From Nitrososphaerota archaeon (GTDB taxonomy: Archaea; Thermoproteota; Nitrososphaeria; Nitrososphaerales; UBA183), in NCBI GenBank assembly GCA_027886925.1, contig JAPCJN010000071.1:1-10866 (forward strand): DNA of 10,866 nt. The letters are read 5' to 3'. The notes beneath the pieces were generated by a model that ran no database searches, was not told the DNA's origin, and saw nothing but the letters and a program-made list of their open reading frames with translations. A program made the position numbers and the translations under genes. This document shows, one piece after another, positions 6,022 through 10,866 of this stretch; position 1 is the stretch's first letter, and every line of letters begins with the position of its first letter.

Positions 6022-6869
6022 ATGTCCGGGGGAAAGCCATGCGAGTACCACAAGAAAGTGCCGTGCGGCAGCTTGGGAGAGGCGGTCGACTTTCCGGACG
6101 GGACCCACTACATCTGTGATCGGGGAATACAGGAGTGGAACTCAACGCACGCAAACAAGATCTTCCGTAAGGGCTTCTTGTCTCACGAAGGGGAAACGGC
6201 CGCAGCCTCCGGGTCGGCGCAAACCGGCCCGAGAAAGATCTTCGTTAGGGTGGGAATGTCTCTGGATGGGATGATCGCTGGCCCGAACCGTGGACCGGCT
6301 AACCCCCTTGGAGACCGGGGCGTCGAGATACATTCTTGGGCGTTCTCCCAGGAGGTTTTCCGCAAGAACCACGATTTGGGTCCGGGCGGCAGACCGGAAC
6401 AGACAACCGAATCCTAGAAGCCACGTTCAATCGCACGGGAGCAAACATAATGGGAAAACGCATGTTTGAGGAGGGCGAGTACAACTGGCCCGAAGTTGCG
6501 CCGTTCCATACGCCGGTGTTTGTGGTCACGCATGAGGTGCGCGAACCTTGGGAGCGCAAGGGCGGGACCACTTTCTACTTTGTCAATGATGGGATTGAGA
6601 GCGCCCTCCGCCAAGCGCGCAATGCCGCTGGCGACAAGGACGTCCGGATCTCGGGCGGCGCCAATTTGGCGCTCCAGTATTTGAACGCGGGCCTCGTCGA
6701 CGAGCTCTTGATCGATTTGGCCCCGATGTTCCTCGGCGATGGCCTGTGCCTGTTCGACGGCGTTGACCATCGACGCCTGTCGCTCACGATCGTCGAGGCC
6801 GTCCACTCGCCAGGGATCACCCACCTTCGATATGCCGTCGCTTCAAAGCCCTCCTCGTCCCAGGCATAG
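6022..6869 (+). pseudogene. DHFR/RibD-C family reductase with Cys/His N-terminal segment, broken by a one-base frameshift
   Basis: The first part (6022-6390) reads MSGGKPCEYH onward, with Cys7, His10, Cys15 and Cys32, then an Ala/Ser/Gly linker (about 58-70) and the start of a dihydrofolate-reductase-like domain, RKIFVRVGMSLDGMIAGP. After LGPGG the frame runs into a TAG at 6415-6417. The rest continues in another frame: TGTDNRILEATF, GANIMGKRMFEEGE, HTPVFVVTHE, GGTTFYFVNDGIESAL, DVRISGGANLALQYLNAGLVDEL and APMFLGDGLCLFDG, ending at 6869. These are hallmarks of the RibD C-terminal/YyaP-like reductases. One base missing between 6390 and 6391 explains the break: adding a G restores GGETGTDN, the expected family sequence. 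Repaired, the protein would be 282 aa. The downstream part is undamaged, so the lesion is recent or an assembly error. The substrate is unknown. A 71-bp gap separates it from gatC. Confidence 0.8.
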
Positions 6870-6915
6870 AGCGCGGGGATAAGGGGGGCCGTGGCACCGA
6901 AAGGATATTTGTCCC

Positions 6916-6922
6916 CTTAAAG
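6916..6922 (+). promoter_or_regulatory. Weak candidate TATA box for gatC
   Basis: CTTAAAG is centred about 22 nt before the TTG at 6941. GGATATTT at 6903-6910 is an alternative at about 34 nt. Neither spacing is ideal, but both would give a leaderless or near-leaderless gatC mRNA, and no Shine-Dalgarno motif is visible before the TTG. Confidence 0.3.
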
Positions 6923-6940
6923 TCGGGCATCTCATCAGAC

Positions 6941-7243
6941 TTGTCCCACAAGACAAAGCCAGCTTCTTCTGTTGACCTCGACCAAGTCGAGTGGCTGGCC
7001 CAGCTTTCGCGCCTCTCCTTGGGGCCGCGCGAAGCGGAGAAGCTGAGGGGCGAGCTCTCGTCGATCCTCGATTATTTTGCGACGCTGGACAAAGTGAGCG
7101 TTGGACGGTCGACTTTAGGGACCAAAAGGCCGGCGACGGGCGGAAAGAGGGACGACGTGGTCATGCCTTCAGACCCAGATGCGATTCTCAAAGGTGTCCC
7201 AGAGAAGAAGGGACGATACGTGAAGGCGCCAAAGGTGTTCTAG
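6941..7243 (+). CDS. gatC: Asp-tRNA(Asn)/Glu-tRNA(Gln) amidotransferase subunit C
   Basis: GatC is the small subunit that wraps around and stabilises GatA in the GatCAB amidotransferase. This 100-residue protein has the usual layout: an N-terminal helix with VEWLAQLSRLSL (residues 17-28), a second helix REAEKLRGELSSILDYFATLDKV (part: ELSSILDYFATLDKV), a disordered linker, RDDVVMPSDP, and a C-terminal strand RYVKAPKVF matching the family's ending (YfkVPkv). The start is TTG at 6941; the upstream in-frame codons give no ATG or GTG, and the length is normal. The end is also normal, which matters because the following gatA frame is open across the whole 3' half of gatC in another register and no fusion is needed to explain GatC. 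It is the first gene of gatCAB. Confidence 0.93.
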   Translation: MSHKTKPASSVDLDQVEWLAQLSRLSLGPREAEKLRGELSSILDYFATLDKVSVGRSTLGTKRPATGGKRDDVVMPSDPDAILKGVPEKKGRYVKAPKVF

Positions 7244-7280
7244 GCACGAAGCGACGCGGCGCCGCCACCGTCAGGCCGAC

Positions 7281-7286
7281 GGAGGT
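7281..7286 (+). promoter_or_regulatory. Strong Shine-Dalgarno site before the start-less gatA
   Basis: GGAGGT is a perfect match to the archaeal anti-SD sequence. It lies in the short gap after gatC, 10 nt before an in-frame ATC at 7297. The gatB SD (AGGAGG) is 12 nt from its TTG, so the spacing is comparable. No ATG, GTG or TTG lies in the expected window in the gatA frame. Confidence 0.55.
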
Positions 7287-7296
7287 CCCTCTCCTC

Positions 7297-8679
7297 ATCC
7301 GCAAAGGCGCACTTAGCGCCGAAGACTACATCGAGTCTATCTTTGAGGCTATCCAAAAGCGAGAGCCGGATATTCACGCATACCTGCAGGTAAACCGGGA
7401 GGCGGCCTTGGCGAAGGCAAAGGACATTGACCTCAGGGCGAAAAAGGGCGAAAGGTTGGGGAGGCTGGCCGGTCTGGGGGTCGCGGTAAAGGATAACATC
7501 TGCGTGGATTCGCTCCAGGCGACGTGCGCCTCCAAGATACTCGAGGGGTTCGTCCCTCCATTTAGTGCGACCGCGGTCGACCGAGTTCTGGCCGAGGACG
7601 GAATAGTCTTGGGAAAGACGAACATGGACGAGTTCGGGATGGGGAACACCACCCAGAACTCCGCGTATGGGCAAACTCGCAACCCGTGCGACATCACTCG
7701 GGTTCCGGGTGGCTCCTCAGGCGGGAGCGCCGCAGCAGTCGCGGCGGGGATGGCATCGCTGGCGCTGGGGTCGGACACCGGAGGCTCGATAAGGTGCCCG
7801 GCAAGCTTCTGCGGGGTTGTCGGGCTGAAGCCCACCTATGGGAGGGTGAGCAGATATGGGCTGATACCATACGCGAACAGCCTCGAGCAGATAGGTCCGA
7901 TAGGGCGCGACGCGGAGGAGGTCTCGCTTCTCTATCAAGTGATAGCCGGACGCGACCCAAAGGACGCAACCTCAGCCGTAGAGCCAGTTACGTCGCCCAG
8001 CCGCAAAGGCCTGAAGGGGCTAAGGGTAGGAAGGATCAAGGGGTTCTTCTCAGAGGGAATCCAGCAGAAGGTAAAGGAGAGGGTGTTGGACGGATGCGAG
8101 CGCCTCGAGGAGCTTGGCGCGAGCGTGGGCGACTTGGTCATAGGCTCCCTCCAGTATTCCCTCGCTGTCTATTACATCATCGCGATGGCCGAGGCGAGCT
8201 CGAACCTGTCAAGATATGACGGCGTCCGTTACGGCCCACCGACAAGGCCGGGCGCGGCTGACTGGAACGCCGCATTCTCAAAGACCCGCAGCGAGCGTTT
8301 CGGCGAGGAAGTGAAGAGGAGGATATTGATGGGGACGTTCGTCCTCTCTGCGGGATACTACGAGGCATACTACGTGAGGGCGCAGAGAGTTAGGGCGCTC
8401 CTCACGCAGGAGTTCGACGCCGCTTTCAAGAAATTCGACGTCTTTGTAGGGCCCACGATGCCCGTGGTCCCGCCAAAGATCGGAGAGGACGTGACGCCGC
8501 TGGAAGACTACCTCATCGACGTGAACACGGTGGCGGCCAATTTGACGGGGCTCCCGGCGATGAGCGTGCCGTGTGGGGACGTCGAAGGACTGCCCGTCGG
8601 CATGCAACTCATCGCGCCGCGGTTCAGGGAGGACTTGCTCTTCGACGTCGCGACAGCCTACGAAAAGGAGGCCGAATAA
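7297..8679 (+). CDS. gatA: Asp-tRNA(Asn)/Glu-tRNA(Gln) amidotransferase subunit A, start codon unclear
   Basis: GatA is the amidase subunit that frees ammonia from glutamine (or asparagine) for GatB. Counted from 7297, the 460-residue protein has the Ser-cisSer-Lys triad context: the lysine in VAVKDN (Lys65), the GGSSGGSAAA loop (138-147) and the nucleophile serine in DTGGSIR (Ser164). GKTNMDEFGMG (106-116) and GLKPTYGRVSRYGL follow, with the C-terminal LTGLPAMSVPCG and LPVGMQLI. The alignable N-terminus, GALSAEDYIESIFEAI, starts only a few codons after 7297. No ATG, GTG or TTG exists in this frame between 6991 (a GTG deep inside gatC) and the TTG at 7408, which would remove the first helix. 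The ATC at 7297 is my best start because GGAGGT lies 10 nt upstream; a changed ATG, a sequencing error or a GatC-GatA frameshift product are alternatives. The end is certain. Confidence 0.93.
   Translation: MRKGALSAEDYIESIFEAIQKREPDIHAYLQVNREAALAKAKDIDLRAKKGERLGRLAGLGVAVKDNICVDSLQATCASKILEGFVPPFSATAVDRVLAEDGIVLGKTNMDEFGMGNTTQNSAYGQTRNPCDITRVPGGSSGGSAAAVAAGMASLALGSDTGGSIRCPASFCGVVGLKPTYGRVSRYGLIPYANSLEQIGPIGRDAEEVSLLYQVIAGRDPKDATSAVEPVTSPSRKGLKGLRVGRIKGFFSEGIQQKVKERVLDGCERLEELGASVGDLVIGSLQYSLAVYYIIAMAEASSNLSRYDGVRYGPPTRPGAADWNAAFSKTRSERFGEEVKRRILMGTFVLSAGYYEAYYVRAQRVRALLTQEFDAAFKKFDVFVGPTMPVVPPKIGEDVTPLEDYLIDVNTVAANLTGLPAMSVPCGDVEGLPVGMQLIAPRFREDLLFDVATAYEKEAE
8666..8671 (+). promoter_or_regulatory. 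Shine-Dalgarno site of gatB inside the gatA 3' end
   Basis: AGGAGG lies within the last codons of gatA, 12 nt before the TTG at 8684. It supports the TTG as the gatB start, and gatA-gatB translational coupling. Confidence 0.6.
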
Positions 8680-8683
8680 TAGG

Positions 8684-10093
8684 TTGCGACCTGAGACCAC
8701 GCCCAAAGTCAAGATAGGACTGGAGGTCCACTGCCAGCTCACGTCGCTCAAGACTAAGCTCTTCTGCCCCTGCTCCTCGGACTACCGGTCGAGCGAGCCC
8801 AACACGAAGATCTGCCCGGTGTGCTTCGGGCTGCCAGGGACCCTCCCGGTGCTCAACGCAAAGGCGGTGGAATACGCGACGATGGTAGGGCTCGCCTTGA
8901 ACTGCGAAATCTCGAGACTCTCCCTTTTCTACAGGAAGAACTACTTCTACCCAGACCTTCCCAAGGGATTCCAGATAACCCAGTACGACAAGGCAGGCGG
9001 CATCCCCGTCGCGGCGTCGGGATTCATCGAGCTCGAGGGCAAAAAAGTGCGCATCACCAGGATCCAGATAGAGGAGGATCCCGGGAAGCTAACCTACGAA
9101 GGGACGATCGAGAAGTCGAACTACACCATGGTCGACTACAACAGGGCGGGCATAGCCCTGGTAGAGATAGTCACCGAGCCAGACATCGAAGACGCCCGCG
9201 AAGCGAAGAAATTCCTCGAAAAGCTGCGCTCGACCATCGAGTCCCTAGGGGTGTCGAACGGCGAGCTAGACGGAGCCATGAGGTGCGACGCCAACGTCTC
9301 CCTCGCGGGAGGTGCCCGCGTGGAGATCAAGAACATCTCCTCCTTCAAAGAGGTGGAGAAGGCCCTCAACTACGAGATCTTGAGGCAGAGGACGTTCTCG
9401 GGCAACGCCGCCAACGAGACTCGTCATTGGGACGAGAGGAGGAGCATAACCATCGCGCTCCGCTCCAAGGAAGAGGAGCAGGACTACCGTTACTTTCCTG
9501 AGCCCGACCTCCCTCCCATAGTCCTCGAGGCCGGCGAGATAGAGAGGATCAAGGGCGAGACCCCCGAGGTGGCGGACGCAAAGTCGTCCCGCTACGTGAA
9601 GGAATACGGCCTCTCTCCGCAGCTAGCGAAGGAGCTGGCTGCAGACAACGAGCTCTCGTCGTTCTTCGAAGAAAGCGCGAAGCGCCGCGATGGCTATCCG
9701 GAGATGGCGAGCTTCATCGTCGCCGAGATGGGTGGAGAATCAGGCATCCCGACGGACCGCGTCCCCCCTGACCAATTCGTCGAGTTGGTCGGCTTGGTCG
9801 AGTCCCGGTCGATAACGAGAGCCCAAGCCAAAGAAGCGCTTAGAGAGATGGCGCAGACCGGCAAGTCAGTGAAAGAGGTAGTGGAACGAAAGCGGTTTTC
9901 GGCGATATCTGACGAGGAGGCAATCAGCGGCATCGTAGAGAAGGTGGTCTCAGCCGTCCCGGACGTTCTTGCAAAGGCTAGAAGCGACCAGAAGGTGTTC
10001 GGCTTTCTTGTGGGGCAGGTCCTCAAGCAAGAGCCATCCGCTGAGCCCCGAGTCGTCGCGAAGGTACTGGCGGAAAGGGTCAGGAAAGCCTAA
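8684..10093 (+). CDS. gatB: Asp-tRNA(Asn)/Glu-tRNA(Gln) amidotransferase subunit B
   Basis: GatB binds the mischarged tRNA, phosphorylates its Asp or Glu side chain and amidates it with ammonia channelled from GatA. The 469-residue protein begins KVKIGLEVHCQL and carries the zinc-binding cysteines FCPC (Cys28, Cys30) and CPVC (Cys44, Cys47) followed by GLPGTLPVLN. The catalytic cradle shows YPDLPKGFQITQYD, RIQIEEDPGKL, DYNRAGIALVEIVTEPD and MRCDANVSL, then RSKEEEQDYRYFPEPDLPP. The C-terminal helical and tail (YqeY-like) domain ends FLVGQVLKQEP and a short helix. Length and all motifs are normal. The TTG start at 8684 is 4 nt after the gatA stop and has a good upstream SD; there is no ATG before the conserved strand. 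In archaea GatCAB is thought to serve Asn-tRNA, while GatDE serves Gln-tRNA, so aspS nearby is the likely partner. Confidence 0.97.
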   Translation: MRPETTPKVKIGLEVHCQLTSLKTKLFCPCSSDYRSSEPNTKICPVCFGLPGTLPVLNAKAVEYATMVGLALNCEISRLSLFYRKNYFYPDLPKGFQITQYDKAGGIPVAASGFIELEGKKVRITRIQIEEDPGKLTYEGTIEKSNYTMVDYNRAGIALVEIVTEPDIEDAREAKKFLEKLRSTIESLGVSNGELDGAMRCDANVSLAGGARVEIKNISSFKEVEKALNYEILRQRTFSGNAANETRHWDERRSITIALRSKEEEQDYRYFPEPDLPPIVLEAGEIERIKGETPEVADAKSSRYVKEYGLSPQLAKELAADNELSSFFEESAKRRDGYPEMASFIVAEMGGESGIPTDRVPPDQFVELVGLVESRSITRAQAKEALREMAQTGKSVKEVVERKRFSAISDEEAISGIVEKVVSAVPDVLAKARSDQKVFGFLVGQVLKQEPSAEPRVVAKVLAERVRKA

Positions 10094-10098
10094 ATTCG

Positions 10099-10119
10099 AA
10101 ACCCCGCGCGCTGGGGTTT
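10099..10119 (+). repeat. Hairpin between gatB and moaC
   Basis: AAACCCC (10099-10105) and GGGGTTT (10113-10119) form a perfect 7-bp stem with loop GCGCGCT, starting 5 nt after the gatB stop and ending 5 nt before the moaC ATG. No T-run follows. It would fold in the intercistronic mRNA and could reduce moaC initiation, mark an RNA processing site or weakly terminate transcription after gatB. Confidence 0.55.
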
Positions 10120-10124
10120 GTCTC

Positions 10125-10574
10125 ATGAGCGTCAGGCAGGCGGACATATCTAAGAAACAGGTCGTCTTCAGGCAGGCCACGGCGACAGGAAGGATAATTC
10201 TAAAGCCTCAAACACTGAGGCTAATCAGACAGGGGAAGCTCAAGAAGGGAGACCCTCTACCCATATCGAAGACCATGGCGCTGCTCGCCGTCAAGAAGAC
10301 CCCTGAGATGCTAGCCCTCTGCCATCCGCTTCAGATAGAGCACGTCGAGGTCGAAGAGAAGCTGCTCGAGGACTCTATCGAAGCGACGGTCACGGTCTCC
10401 GCGCACGAGAAGACCGGCGTTGAGATGGAGGCGCTGACCGCCGTGAGCGTAGCCCTGCTGAACATATGGGACGTCGCGAAGGCATACGAGAAGGACGAAG
10501 ACGGCCAATATCCATCCACGAGGATAGAAGGGATACGCGTCGTCAAGAAGGTGAAGAGGAATGGGCGCACCTGA
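10125..10574 (+). CDS. moaC: Cyclic pyranopterin monophosphate synthase MoaC
   Basis: MoaC turns the MoaA product 3',8-cyclo-7,8-dihydro-GTP into cyclic pyranopterin monophosphate. The 149-residue protein has the family hallmarks: ADISKK near the start (6-11), a VFRQATATGRI strand (14-24), KKGD (40-43), VKKTPEMLALCHPL (56-69) and the signature KTGVEMEALTAVSVALLNIWDVAK (visible from Lys96 to Lys119), containing the catalytic Asp116 and Lys119 equivalents. It is slightly shorter than bacterial MoaC at the N-terminus, which is common in archaea. The ATG at 10125 is preferred because the conserved DIS segment begins at residue 7. No clear SD precedes it; a hairpin occupies that space. It is 31 bp after gatB and overlaps the next gene by 14 bp. 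Confidence 0.95.
   Translation: MSVRQADISKKQVVFRQATATGRIILKPQTLRLIRQGKLKKGDPLPISKTMALLAVKKTPEMLALCHPLQIEHVEVEEKLLEDSIEATVTVSAHEKTGVEMEALTAVSVALLNIWDVAKAYEKDEDGQYPSTRIEGIRVVKKVKRNGRT
10549..10554 (+). promoter_or_regulatory. Shine-Dalgarno site of the moaB/mog gene inside moaC
   Basis: AGGTGA, complementary to the archaeal 16S rRNA tail, lies 6 nt before the ATG at 10561 and supports that start, which lies within the moaC coding sequence. Confidence 0.6.
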
Positions 10575-10866
10575 GGCTCATCGGCACGACGCCCCGAAGG
10601 CACAGCTCCGATATCTCGTCGTGACAGTCAGCACTAGCAGATACAGACACACGCAAGAGGGGGGGGAGGCCGACGACGAGTCGGGGGACACGGCGCAGAG
10701 GATCATCGAGGGAGGCAAGGGAGTCGTCTTCGAGAGGGGGTTGGTCTCCGACGACGCGGCGCAGCTCGAAGCGGTGCTCCGAGGCGCGTTGGGGAAGGAA
10801 GCTATCGACGTCGTAGTCTTCGTCGGAGGGACGGGAGTCTCCACCACTGACGTGACGATCGAGACG
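10561..10866 (+). CDS. moaB: MoaB/Mog family molybdopterin adenylyltransferase, 5' part
   Basis: The first 102 codons are present and the gene runs off the right edge. After a short His-rich, hydrophilic N-terminus comes the strand QLRYLVVTVSTSRY (15-28), then DDESGDTAQRIIEGG (38-52), and GLVSDD (60-65), in the order of the MoaB/MogA/MoeA-domain-3 fold. IDVVVFVGGTGVSTTDVTIET (VFVGGTGVSTTDVTIE, residues 86-101) is the conserved molybdopterin-binding GGTG loop with its following Asp. These proteins adenylate molybdopterin with Mg-ATP before MoeA inserts metal; in archaea the enzyme is usually named MoaB. The ATG overlaps moaC by 14 bp and has a good SD, so the two are translationally coupled. 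A run of eight G residues (10659-10666) lies early in the gene and could be a site of sequencing error, but the frame stays open through it. Confidence 0.92.
   Translation, partial: MGAPEAHRHDAPKAQLRYLVVTVSTSRYRHTQEGGEADDESGDTAQRIIEGGKGVVFERGLVSDDAAQLEAVLRGALGKEAIDVVVFVGGTGVSTTDVTIET

Noticed and set aside
7223..7245. Programmed -1 frameshift joining GatC and GatA.
   Set aside because: The frames are offset correctly, but there is no convincing slippery heptamer (the site reads GCCAAAG then GTGTTCTAG), GatC has a normal C-terminus, and a strong SD after gatC favours independent initiation. It is kept only as an alternative explanation.
6991..7296. Extending gatA upstream to the GTG at 6991, overlapping most of gatC.
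   Set aside because: The translated extension is Arg/Gly-rich, low in hydrophobic pattern and reads as an out-of-frame shadow of gatC; no GatA has such a leader.
1..10866. tRNA or rRNA genes, CRISPR arrays, insertion sequences, toxin-antitoxin or defence genes.
   Set aside because: Reading both strands, I found no direct-repeat arrays, transposase motifs, tRNA cloverleaf sequence or defence-family signatures.

Overview
The window looks archaeal. The aspartyl-tRNA synthetase is the short archaeal type, the GatCAB amidotransferase is encoded as gatC-gatA-gatB, many starts are TTG or GTG, and AT-rich TATA-like boxes sit about 26-30 nt before several start codons, as expected for leaderless or short-leader archaeal transcripts. 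GC content is moderately high. I would guess a Thermoproteota/Nitrososphaeria- or Bathyarchaeia-like genome, but the exact lineage cannot be fixed from this sequence.

Layout: (1) 1-220, the 3' end of a plus-strand gene for a DUF1080-type (3-keto-disaccharide hydrolase-like) protein, then a 244-bp gene-free gap. (2) 465-1106, a plus-strand MocA/MobA-like nucleotidyltransferase that overlaps tail to tail with (3) a minus-strand molybdopterin operon, moaA-moaD-moaE-moeA (4246 down to 1098). (4) A 99-bp divergent promoter region at 4247-4345. (5) 4346-5668, plus-strand aspS. (6) 5680-5919, a small minus-strand hypothetical gene converging on aspS, with a hairpin at the junction. (7) 6022-6869, a plus-strand DHFR/RibD-C family gene fused to a Cys/His-containing N-terminal segment and broken by a single-base frameshift. 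(8) 6941-10093, gatC-gatA-gatB. (9) 10125-10866, moaC and the 5' part of a moaB/mog gene, which runs off the window.

Two pathways are interleaved. MoaA and MoaC make cyclic pyranopterin monophosphate from GTP. MoaD and MoaE add the dithiolene sulfurs. MoaB/Mog adenylates molybdopterin, MoeA inserts metal, and the MocA-like enzyme may attach a nucleotide. aspS and gatCAB together look like the two-step route to Asn-tRNA(Asn): a relaxed-specificity AspRS charges Asp onto tRNA(Asn) and GatCAB amidates it. The AspRS has Ser and Pro at the two anticodon-loop positions that are Trp and Lys in the discriminating Thermococcus enzyme, which supports this.

I see no obviously new defence or mobile system. 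The most notable points are: gatA has no ATG/GTG/TTG at its expected start but has a perfect GGAGGT upstream of an in-frame ATC; the AspRS is predicted to be non-discriminating; MoeA has lost several conserved catalytic-site motifs; and the DHFR-family fusion carries a one-base lesion.
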